Source: Nitrospinaceae bacterium (lineage in GTDB: Bacteria > Nitrospinota > Nitrospinia > Nitrospinales > VA-1). Taken from it: DNA of 5,925 nucleotides. Below are positions 1 to 5,266 of the stretch, in pieces. Below the pieces are notes generated by a model. The model worked only from the letters and a program-made list of their open reading frames with translations, had not been told where the DNA came from and did not search any database. The DNA is taken from the NCBI GenBank assembly GCA_016763735.1, contig JAESTE010000011.1:1-5925 (forward strand). Direction: 5' to 3'. The position numbers were made by a program, and so were the translations under genes. Position 1 is the first letter of the stretch; each line of letters begins with the position of its first letter.

Positions 1-229
1 AAATACCAATAAACTACGGAATTAATTTGTAATCTCACTGTACTCCAACTAAAAGCCAGGTCATAGGTGGGTAAGGCTTTGGCCCCCCATTACTTCGAGG
101 GAAAACGCCGTTAATTCTTTGTGTGGAGCGGGCGTTCGAGAAGTTGCCTGCCTAAAAGATCAAAAAACATGAAAAGTATTTCGTCTCGTCTAGATACTGG
201 TTACTTCATTATTAAGTGACTACGAAAGG
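1..229. other. Non-coding lead-in with stem-forming sequence
   Basis: I see no supported gene here. A GC-rich segment around 68-92 can form a short hairpin (GGC/GCC core extended by TGGG/CCCA), and AACGCC near 104-109 can pair with GGCGTT near 131-136. GAATTAA near 20-26 is repeated inverted as TTAATTC near 112-118. None of these has the full R/L box arrangement of an attC site. A 16-codon frame (ATG 169, stop 217-219) lies just ahead of the next gene and lacks a clear ribosome-binding site; it could be the displaced N-terminus of that gene or chance. Confidence 0.4.
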
Positions 230-949
230 GTGCTTGGTCGCAAAATGAGGCCATCTGGCGGTGCAGCGCGGAACAAGGCTATGTCTAAGGTCCTTGCAAA
301 CGCGCTTTTTACTCGAGGTGAAAACCGTAATGATGTGAAGTGGATTGAATACAGCAGGGATAATACCGGCGACAATTCCCTTTTAGTTGACGCAATTGCA
401 GTCCTTTATGATTGTGGTTATATCAACTGCACCAAAAAGTACTCCTCGGCAAAAAGATACGACTGCTCGATATTTTGTCCTGAAGATTCATTACTGGAAT
501 TGCTAATCGGCATTGAGAACCCTGTTTACCGACCCAAAAAATTGAAAAGAGCGGAGCTTGTTACGTTTTCCCACAAGGAAACTGACATATATTTCTCAAG
601 AGATGGAACGGAGAGAAATATGATACACACCAGGCAAATGGATGTTCCGCAAGACGCGCTCGAGCAAGTCAAATTAGACAAGCCCTTTTTAGTCCGACTT
701 AACAACTATCGAAACGACGCTGTTGTTGAACTCTGTGGTGTAAGGATGACTGGCATCGAGGCCAGTAGAAAGTACTGCAATGCAGATTTCAGGCAGTACG
801 GCCGCTTCCATAACGTGCTGCAGAACATTAAGAACCATACCGATGGAATCGACAATAGGTTGCTCGCAAAGATCGATGGAGAAGAGGTCGCTGAAGTTGA
901 TTTGAAAAACAGCCACCTGATGATGATGTATCTTTTAACCAGTACCAAG
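230..949 (+). pseudogene. Truncated phage/plasmid-type protein with DLKNSH motif, cut by the IS
   Basis: About 240 residues of host-derived coding sequence survive; the last codon (Cys) and the TAA stop at 953-955 come from the IS terminus, so the C-terminal part is missing. Residues about 50-90 resemble a winged-helix fold (helices, then basic strand region). Residues 191-229 carry a conserved-looking block: GRFHN, then QNI, then R210, then IDGE (215-218), then EVDLKNSH (222-229). From memory, this pattern (GRFY..., R..L.IdGe..vElDy/DiKNSh/q P) recurs in uncharacterised proteins of phages, plasmids and integrative elements, and its D-x-x-x-S core resembles motif A of family A DNA polymerases; that link is inference and no catalytic role is claimed. 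Start is uncertain: GTG 230 has the purines of GAAAGG directly against it, ATG 245 has a distant AAGGG, and the frame is open back to 194. Confidence 0.6.
945..949. repeat. Left flank of IS, possible 5-bp target duplication
   Basis: CCAAG immediately precedes the left terminus and GCAAG (4217-4221) immediately follows the right terminus, agreeing at 4 of 5 positions. IS21-family elements usually make 4-8 bp target duplications. The mismatch means this is either an aged duplication or flanks brought together by rearrangement. Confidence 0.45.
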
Positions 950-990
950 TGTTAACACCACTCCAAACCCATCATTAATTGCCGCAGAAC
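950..990 (+). repeat. Left terminal inverted repeat of the IS
   Basis: Compared with the reverse complement of 4176-4216, 29 of 41 positions match without gaps. The blocks of identity are TGTTA at the tip, AAACCC at 965-970, and the 12-base TTGCCGCAGAAC at 979-990. The inner block probably is the transposase binding site. ATTAATT at 974-980 can also pair with AATTAAT at 993-999, bracketing that inner block. Confidence 0.88.
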
Positions 991-1245
991 TCAATTAATC
1001 CAGATTTAGCCCTTATTTTTAGTTTTTCCTAGAATTTCTCTATTTCAGTCCGGTTTTAATAAACGTCGCGTCATTTGAAGTGAATTCATGCAGTTAAAGC
1101 GGTATAAATGAAACGCTGATAAGAACGGCATGATGTCTTCAAAGATTAGCCGTCACAGTCGACACCATGCCTTAACCGTGCAATTCGCACAGCCCAATAA
1201 GTTTACCCCTTATTGGATGTAAATCCAGTTTTTATCGGCTTTAAC
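991..1245 (+). promoter_or_regulatory. Structured leader of the IS operon
   Basis: About 250 bp without a gene between the left repeat and the first coding region; it must hold the promoter. TATAAA at 1103-1108 is a possible -10 box, but no good -35 stands at the right distance. Three inverted repeats follow in series. The first pairs 1127-1137 with 1161-1171 (10 of 11 pairs, GGCATG/CATGCC core, 23-nt spacer). The second is a small GTGC/GCAC stem near 1178-1190. The third pairs 1194-1201 (CCAATAAG) with 1209-1216 (CTTATTGG) around a 7-nt loop. A role in protecting the element from outside transcription or in controlling translation is inference. Confidence 0.45.
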
Positions 1246-1710
1246 ATGCCGATCAAACCCTCGACTCGACTTTTTAATTGTTTACGCTGTCATCAGCAAG
1301 TGATGATCTGTCAACAGTGTGATCATGGCCAACGATATTGTGCGAATGAATGTCGACAACTTGCCCGGAAAAGCTCACTCAAGCGTTGTAATCGGAAGTA
1401 CCAAAATAGTCTCAAAGGTCGCTTTAATAATGCCGAACGTCAACGTCGTTTTCGAAAAAAGAAACAACTTGAAAAAAGAGTAACGGATCAGTCTTCCCCT
1501 TCAAAACAATCTCGTGATTTACTCCTTAGCAAGGTGTGCGCGCTTAAAAACAGGTCAAAAATCCCCACCTTTAGGACAAAAACAGTTTGTCATTTTTGTG
1601 GGGTTCCTGGTGGCCCGTTTTTTCGCGTCGGTTTCCTTAAAAAACGAACGATTTATCCTTGTCGTTCGAAACGAGTTAACGATTTCGGAGAAAATAAACA
1701 TGGCCATTAG
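1246..1710 (+). CDS. Cysteine-rich putative zinc-binding protein of the IS
   Basis: 154-residue basic protein. Paired cysteines near the N-terminus form C12-X2-C15, C22-X2-C25 and C32-X3-C36, read here as a treble-clef or zinc-ribbon type metal site. A strongly basic segment follows (residues about 40-78, with GRFNNAERQRRFRKKK), then VTDQSSP (79-85) and a second C-X2-C pair (C115, C118) in CHFCG. From memory, this matches a widespread uncharacterised family (CDRGQRYC..C, YQ.S..GR..HA.RQ.RYR, KVTHQGS, C.FCG...PF.R) that occurs with IS21-type transposases. The Cys-plus-basic make-up suggests nucleic-acid binding, by inference. ATG 1246 is preferred over TTG 1213 because TTG lies in the stem at 1209-1216; neither has a strong ribosome-binding site. 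The gene overlaps istA by 11 nt, suggesting coupled translation. Confidence 0.72.
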   Translation: MPIKPSTRLFNCLRCHQQVMICQQCDHGQRYCANECRQLARKSSLKRCNRKYQNSLKGRFNNAERQRRFRKKKQLEKRVTDQSSPSKQSRDLLLSKVCALKNRSKIPTFRTKTVCHFCGVPGGPFFRVGFLKKRTIYPCRSKRVNDFGENKHGH

Positions 1711-3202
1711 TCTCGATAAAGAAAGTCAAATCTTACGTTATCACTTCGTTGAAAAGTGGAAGGTCGGTACGATTGCCACTCAACTGGGTGTTCATCACTC
1801 GGTGGTCGATCGGGTATTGTCACAAGCAGGCAGGCCAAAAGTTGAGCGGTCGATCCGGCCATCAATGATTGATCCGTACCTGCCTTTCATATTAAAAACC
1901 TTGGAGCAATATCCCAAGCTCACTGCGGCGCGATTATTTGAGATGGTCAAAGTGAGAGGTTATTCAGGTGGTCCCAGTTTATTTCGCCAACGAATTTCAG
2001 AACTGCGTCCGCGCAAACAACCGGAAGCGTTTTTGCGATTAAAAACACTGCCTGGGGAAGAAGCACAAGTCGACTGGGGTCATTTTGGTCATGTGATGAT
2101 TGGTAAAGCGAAACGTCCGCTGATGGCTTTTGTGATGGTGCTCAGTTGGAGTCGGAAGATCTTTTTACAGTTTTATTTTAATCAACAAATGGAGAGTTTT
2201 TTACGGGGACATGTCGCCGCTTTCACCGCATGGCAAGGTGTCCCCAAAATTTTGCTCTACGATAATCTCAAGTCGGCCGTACTTGAAAGGCAAGGTGAGG
2301 TGATCCGATTTCATCCCATGCTCATTCAATTATCCGCCCACTACCGTTTTGAAGCTCATCCGGTTGCCGTCGCCAGAGGGAATGAGAAAGGCCGGGTTGA
2401 ACGAGCGATCCGTTACATTCGCGATAATTTTTTTGCCGCCAGGCAATGGAAAGATATTGATGATTTAAATGCGCAAGCCAATGACTGGTGTCAAGGTGTG
2501 AGTGGCGATCGCATTTGTCCCGGCTCACCTTCGATGACGGTGAAACAAGCTTATCAACAGGAGCAAACGTGCTTGCTCAATTTACCCGGCGATCACTTCC
2601 AAACCCATGAACTCGTTCGGGTCACGGCTCGTAAAACGCCTTATGTTCGTTTTGACTTAAATGATTATTCGATCCCACATACCCATGTACAAAAAGTATT
2701 AACGGTCTCCGCTAATTTAACCTGCGTTCGGATCCTTGATGGCCAGGACACGCTCGCAGAGCATCCCCGTAGTTTTGATAAAGGCCAACAAGTTGAACAG
2801 CAAACTCATATTGATGCCCTGTGGCAAAGCAAAGTTGAAGCGAAGCGCACGCGGGGGCACAATCGGCTGAGTCATGCCTCACCATTGCTCGACGATTTAC
2901 TCAATCAAAGCGTTGAACGAGGGCATGTGTTAAAAACCACGATCAAGTTGTTAATTGAACTGCTCGACCGCTATGGACAACGCGAATTTCAGATCGCCAT
3001 TGAAGAAGCAATCAAAGCACTGTCGCCTTATCCAGAAGGTGTTCGTCAAATTCTTGAGCGGCGATGTGATGAACAAAATAAACCACCCCCCATTGCCGTA
3101 TCCGTGCCAGAAAAAGCCAAACACTATTCGGTCAAACCCGCTCAATTATCCGATTATGACAAGCTCTCAAATCAAGGAGAAAACCATGACAATGAGCAAT
3201 GA
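1700..3202 (+). CDS. istA: IS21-family transposase IstA
   Basis: 500-residue DDE transposase that binds the element's ends and performs strand cleavage and transfer together with IstB. Residues about 12-44 form a helix-turn-helix (VGTIATQLGVHHSVVDRVL) for end recognition. The RNase H-like core follows, with the catalytic triad readable as D125 (AQVDWG), D188 (LLYDNLKSAV) and E234 (NEKGRVERAIRYIR). A C-terminal beta-rich region (about 330-420) and a helical tail complete the usual IstA layout, and the length fits the family. The start at ATG 1700 is chosen because GGAG at 1687-1690 stands 9 nt upstream and homology begins with MAISLDKE. The frame is open further upstream to 1514, but that stretch overlaps the preceding gene and does not look like IstA. 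It overlaps istB by 17 nt. Confidence 0.95.
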   Translation: MAISLDKESQILRYHFVEKWKVGTIATQLGVHHSVVDRVLSQAGRPKVERSIRPSMIDPYLPFILKTLEQYPKLTAARLFEMVKVRGYSGGPSLFRQRISELRPRKQPEAFLRLKTLPGEEAQVDWGHFGHVMIGKAKRPLMAFVMVLSWSRKIFLQFYFNQQMESFLRGHVAAFTAWQGVPKILLYDNLKSAVLERQGEVIRFHPMLIQLSAHYRFEAHPVAVARGNEKGRVERAIRYIRDNFFAARQWKDIDDLNAQANDWCQGVSGDRICPGSPSMTVKQAYQQEQTCLLNLPGDHFQTHELVRVTARKTPYVRFDLNDYSIPHTHVQKVLTVSANLTCVRILDGQDTLAEHPRSFDKGQQVEQQTHIDALWQSKVEAKRTRGHNRLSHASPLLDDLLNQSVERGHVLKTTIKLLIELLDRYGQREFQIAIEEAIKALSPYPEGVRQILERRCDEQNKPPPIAVSVPEKAKHYSVKPAQLSDYDKLSNQGENHDNEQ

Positions 3203-3947
3203 AGATTTAAAACAACAAGCCGTCGAACTAAAAATTTATGGGCTGCAAGCGCACTGGCATGAGCTTACCGAACCACAAGTCAGTTGGATCGCTAAATGGT
3301 TTGAATGGGAGCAGGTGGTCCGAAAACAACGCGGGCTTGAACGCCGTCTGCGTAGCGCCAAAATTGGAAAGTTTAAACCGCTGGTTGACTTCGACTGGCA
3401 ATGGCCCGACAAAATCGATCAACAAGCCGTGCATGAATTTATGCAACTTGAATTTCTTAATGACGCCACCAATCTGATCCTGATTGGCAGTAACGGTGTC
3501 GGTAAATCAACCATCGCACAAAACCTTGCTTACCAGACCGCCATTCAAGGGCACAGCGTCGTCTTCACCAGTGCCGCCAACATGCTCAACGACTTAGCGG
3601 GACAAGATGGTGATTTGGCTTTAGAGCGACGACTAAAATATTACGCTCAGCCGAAACTATTAGTCATTGATGAAATGGGTTATCTGTCTTACAGCAACCG
3701 CCATGCCGACTTACTCTTTGAAATCGTTAGTCGGCGGTACGAAAAAAACTCAACCATCGTCACCACCAATCGCCCCTTTTCGGAATGGGGAGAGGTCTTT
3801 CCCAATGCCGCTTGCGTCGTGTCGCTCATTGATCGGTTGATCCATCACAGTGAGATCTTGAGTATTGAAGGAGGCTCCTATCGAATGAAGGAAGCGAAAG
3901 AGCGCTCAGCTAAGAAAAACAAGAGGAAATCAAAATGCAAAGGATAA
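3186..3947 (+). CDS. istB: IS21-family helper ATPase IstB
   Basis: 253-residue AAA+ ATPase related to DnaC, which assembles on target DNA and activates IstA for insertion. An N-terminal helical region (1-90) is followed by Walker A GSNGVGKS (101-108), Walker B LLVIDEMG (158-165, acidic D162-E163), a sensor-1 like VTTN (192-195) and a DR pair at 216-217 near the expected arginine finger. The tail is lysine-rich (about 235-253). The start at ATG 3186 is favoured by AAGGAGA at 3174-3180, five bases upstream; a second in-frame ATG at 3192 is also possible. The frame is open upstream to 2955, but that part lies inside istA and is not IstB. Overlap with istA (17 nt) and with the next gene (13 nt) suggests coupled translation. 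Confidence 0.95.
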   Translation: MTMSNEDLKQQAVELKIYGLQAHWHELTEPQVSWIAKWFEWEQVVRKQRGLERRLRSAKIGKFKPLVDFDWQWPDKIDQQAVHEFMQLEFLNDATNLILIGSNGVGKSTIAQNLAYQTAIQGHSVVFTSAANMLNDLAGQDGDLALERRLKYYAQPKLLVIDEMGYLSYSNRHADLLFEIVSRRYEKNSTIVTTNRPFSEWGEVFPNAACVVSLIDRLIHHSEILSIEGGSYRMKEAKERSAKKNKRKSKCKG

Positions 3948-4126
3948 AAATACCGACCTTCTGGAGCGCAGAGCAAGCCGATCTCGTTTATCAATTTCTA
4001 GGAGAATTACAGGCGGTCATTTGGCAGCAATATCATCACGATATTGAGCAGATGTATGACGAAGTCAGGAAAGAGCAGGCGCGTCATGAAGATCCTGATG
4101 GATTTGATGATGAGATTGAGTTTTAA
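3935..4126 (+). CDS. Small accessory protein of the IS, function unknown
   Basis: 63 residues. Residues 8-38 (TFWSAEQADLVYQFLGELQ and on to IWQQYHHDI) look like one or two amphipathic helices, and the C-terminus is acidic (HEDPDGFDDEIEF). No signal peptide, membrane segment or metal-binding motif is visible. From memory, short proteins with a similar 'W.t.eQA..v..fLd.Lr..iW..Y...I' pattern are common near proteobacterial transposases, but no function is established. Its ATG has AAGAGGA at 3921-3927, seven bases upstream, and it starts 13 nt before the istB stop, so it is most likely translated with istB. Its position as last gene before the terminator and within the repeats marks it as part of the element. 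An adaptor or modulator of IstA/IstB is a guess only. Confidence 0.7.
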   Translation: MQRIKIPTFWSAEQADLVYQFLGELQAVIWQQYHHDIEQMYDEVRKEQARHEDPDGFDDEIEF

Positions 4127-4140
4127 ATCTGATGACTGAG

Positions 4141-4167
4141 AATAAAGGGCAGTTGCCCTTTATTTTT
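4141..4167 (+). terminator. Intrinsic terminator at the end of the IS operon
   Basis: AATAAAGGGCA (4141-4151) and TGCCCTTTATT (4154-4164) form a perfect 11-bp stem around GT and are followed by a short T run. The A-rich left and T-rich right sides could let it act in both directions. It sits 14 nt after the last stop codon and 11 nt before the right terminal repeat, so it ends the operon and would also stop transcription coming in from the right. Confidence 0.85.
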
Positions 4168-4175
4168 GGGATTAG

Positions 4176-4216
4176 GTTCTGCGGCAAATAACTGCGGGTT
4201 TACTCCGGCGGTAACA
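4176..4216 (-). repeat. Right terminal inverted repeat of the IS
   Basis: Reverse complement partner of 950-990 (29 of 41 identical). The inner 12-base block GTTCTGCGGCAA at 4176-4187 is the exact complement of 979-990, and the tip TAACA at 4212-4216 complements TGTTA. Confidence 0.88.
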
Positions 4217-4221
4217 GCAAG
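4217..4221. repeat. Right flank of IS, possible 5-bp target duplication
   Basis: GCAAG, matching the left flank CCAAG at four of five bases. If the IS ended one base further right (4217), the flanks would share an exact CAAG instead; the repeat alignment favours 4216. Confidence 0.45.
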
Positions 4222-4355
4222 AAGCGGTCATTCAGAAACGTGGTTCCGTCTTATTTAGTGAGGCTGTATTCAGTACGCTGTTAGCAATCTGTGTAGCTGT
4301 ATACTTGATTTTAGTTAAATATGGACTATCTTTAACAATCAGTAAGACAAGCTAA
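4218..4355 (+). pseudogene. Orphan C-terminal fragment with one membrane helix
   Basis: An open frame of 45 codons runs from the IS edge to TAA at 4353-4355 with no start codon of its own in a useful place. Residues about 17-33 (VFSTLLAICVAVYLILV) make a convincing membrane helix, preceded by EAVIQKRGS and followed by a short KYGLSLTISKTS tail. Joining the flanks across the 5-bp duplication puts this frame out of phase with the truncated gene at 230-949, so it is probably not that gene's end. It may be the tail of another gene whose front was lost. Chance openness of a 135-nt stretch cannot be excluded, though the hydrophobic pattern argues for real coding sequence. Confidence 0.4.
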
Positions 4356-4448
4356 TTAAATTTTGCTTTAGATAAGGAAATTGAATCCTGTTTTATCCTT
4401 CCTGCTTTATCTTGTTTGAATTAGCAAAAATCAATTTAAGTTTTAAAC
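4356..4448. other. AT-rich non-coding stretch
   Basis: No gene, strong hairpin or promoter could be supported. It separates the orphan fragment from the first attC-like site and would be the 3' untranslated part of that cassette. Confidence 0.4.
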
Positions 4449-4510
4449 GGCTAACGAGTAAATTATCGCTGGACAAAGTTATGCTTTGCCCAATATTTAA
4501 GGTGTTATAC
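4449..4510 (+). repeat. attC-like site 1 (or left half of a long attC)
   Basis: 62 nt with an attC-like fold. Outer TAAC (4452-4455) pairs with GTTA (4504-4507), then come a 5-6 nt unpaired spacer, an imperfect AAT-rich inner box and the stem GGaCAAAG/CTTTGcCC around TTATG (4471-4490). The R' box GTTATAC departs from GTTRRRY but resembles the GTTATA of Vibrio cassettes. Pairing between the two outer 7-base boxes is weak. An alternative is that GGCTAAC here pairs with GTTAGGC at 4565-4571 (6 of 7), making one attC of 123 nt. Confidence 0.5.
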
Positions 4511-4571
4511 ACCTAACAATACGCTGAAATCTAGCGTAAAAAACCCACGCGAAATTAGCTCTGCGTTAGGC
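4511..4571 (+). repeat. attC-like site 2
   Basis: 61 nt bounded by ACCTAAC (fits RYYYAAC) and GTTAGGC (fits GTTRRRY), complementary at 6 of 7 positions. The opening AACAAT and closing GCGTTAG match the look of classical attC sites. Inner GCTGAAAT/ATTAGC boxes and GCGT/ACGC at the tip complete the imperfect palindrome. Recombination by an integron integrase would occur between G4565 and T4566. It begins directly where site 1 ends. Confidence 0.7.
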
Positions 4572-4580
4572 GTCTTTGAA

Positions 4581-4620
4581 ACAGTCATCATACACAAAGG
4601 ACAGTCCACATACACAAAAG
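4581..4620 (+). repeat. 20-bp tandem repeat at the ribosome-binding region
   Basis: 4581-4600 and 4601-4620 match at 17 of 20 positions (shared ACAGTC and CATACACAAA). Each ends in a purine-rich run; the second flows into AGAGGG (4619-4624), the ribosome-binding site 7 nt ahead of the lipoprotein ATG. Confidence 0.75.
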
Positions 4621-4631
4621 AGGGTATTGCC

Positions 4632-5117
4632 ATGATAGGAAAGACTTGGTGCACTGTACTGGTGTTCACTATGGTAGTTGCTGGCTGCCAGCCATCTGAG
4701 GAGTCGACCAATACGTCTCCTTCCGTGGTTCCATCAGCTAAGGCCGAGGCCGAAGTGCGGGCTGCTGTTGTCAACATCTATGCGGCGTTAAGCGCCAAGG
4801 ATGCCAACGGGATCGAGCCGTACATCAAATCCGATGGATACTCAGAGTTCGCCGTGACAGGCGGTCTGCTCCGCCTTGATATGGAGTATCTCCGATCGTT
4901 TTTGACCGGCGAGATGGAGCTCCAGGCCGAGGTCGAGGACCTGAAGGTCGAAACGTATGGAGACGCCGCTGTCGTCACCGGATACCGCGTACACTCCTTC
5001 AAGATGCCGGATGGGAGCATCGACGAGGGTACTCAACGGCTGTCGATGGTGTGGGCGAGACTGGAAGGACATTGGAAGGTTTTGCACGTCCACCTACCTC
5101 CTTCTTCCGAGGGCTAA
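4632..5117 (+). CDS. Cassette-encoded lipoprotein with NTF2/SnoaL-like domain
   Basis: 161 residues. An N-terminal signal ends in the lipobox VAGC with the lipidated cysteine at C19, followed by Q20, which favours sorting to the outer membrane. A Ser/Pro/Glu-rich linker (20-38) leads to a domain (about 38-157) with the features of the SnoaL/DUF4440 branch of the NTF2-like superfamily. These are a long first helix (AEVRAAVVNIYAALSAKD), a mid-domain DGYSEF segment, paired strands (DLKVETYGDAAVVTGYRV) and a closing strand WARLEGHWKVLHVHL. Such domains form cone-shaped pockets that bind or turn over small molecules; the substrate cannot be told. The start is fixed by AGAGGG 7 nt upstream and the signal peptide. 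The gene lies between two attC-like sites and is GC-richer than its neighbours, which fits acquisition as a cassette. Confidence 0.85.
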   Translation: MIGKTWCTVLVFTMVVAGCQPSEESTNTSPSVVPSAKAEAEVRAAVVNIYAALSAKDANGIEPYIKSDGYSEFAVTGGLLRLDMEYLRSFLTGEMELQAEVEDLKVETYGDAAVVTGYRVHSFKMPDGSIDEGTQRLSMVWARLEGHWKVLHVHLPPSSEG

Positions 5118-5134
5118 CCCAATCAAGCAACAAC

Positions 5135-5197
5135 GCTTAACAAATCGCAGGATATCGAAATGCTAAAAGACGCATCCGATTCAGCTTTGCGTTAAAT
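5135..5197 (+). repeat. attC-like site 3
   Basis: 63 nt bounded by GCTTAAC (fits RYYYAAC) and GTTAAAT (fits GTTRRRY). Inner pairing runs GATATCGAAATGC against GCATCCGATTC with ATGC/GCAT closing the loop TAAAAGAC. The unpaired spacer AAATC/AAA has the same position as in site 2. It starts 17 nt after the lipoprotein stop codon, as expected for a cassette's own attC. Confidence 0.75.
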
Positions 5198-5266
5198 GTT
5201 TCCAAAGCGTCCTAGGGGAAATTAACAAATAATAACGCTCTACCGAAATCTGAGGAATTTAAATTA

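Larger units (their letters stand above)
950..4216 (+). mobile_element. IS21-family insertion sequence with two accessory genes
   Basis: Complete element of 3267 bp bounded by imperfect inverted repeats beginning TGTTA and containing istA and istB, the diagnostic gene pair of the IS21 family. It is longer than the usual 2.0-2.5 kb because it has a cysteine-rich gene ahead of istA and a small gene after istB, plus a leader of about 250 bp. All four genes are on the plus strand, each overlapping the next, and are followed by an intrinsic terminator inside the right repeat. No frameshift or internal stop is seen in any of the four, and the catalytic residues are present, so the element looks capable of transposition. 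Confidence 0.92.
4566..5191 (+). mobile_element. Integron gene cassette carrying the lipoprotein gene
   Basis: Circularisable unit of 626 bp between the predicted crossover points of attC sites 2 and 3, holding one plus-strand gene. One gene, one 3' attC and short flanks is the standard cassette layout. No promoter is obvious, so expression probably depends on upstream transcription. Confidence 0.65.

Noticed and set aside
20..118. attC or integron recombination site ahead of the first gene
   Set aside because: GAATTAA/TTAATTC outer repeat and a central hairpin exist, but there is no AAC-type R'' box complementary to the GTTAATT and the inner boxes do not pair.
1127..1216. tRNA-like or small RNA gene in the IS leader
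   Set aside because: Stem-forming repeats are present, but there is no acceptor stem, anticodon arm or T-arm consensus.
1213..1245. TTG start for the cysteine-rich protein
   Set aside because: The codon lies inside the 1209-1216 stem arm, has no ribosome-binding site, and family similarity begins after ATG 1246.
1455..1461. Phased A AAA AAG slippery heptamer in the cysteine-rich gene
   Set aside because: A -1 shift here meets a stop (1470-1472) three codons on and does not enter the istA frame; such runs are expected in a lysine-rich stretch.
1514..1699. N-terminal extension of istA by 62 codons
   Set aside because: It overlaps the cysteine-rich gene in another frame, lacks IstA-like sequence, and ATG 1700 has a well-placed GGAG.
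2955..3185. N-terminal extension of istB by 77 codons
   Set aside because: It lies wholly within istA, is not IstB-like, and ATG 3186 has AAGGAGA five bases upstream.
4505..5093. Minus-strand reading frames over the lipoprotein cassette
   Set aside because: They are shadows of the plus-strand gene, with no ribosome-binding sites or recognisable protein features.
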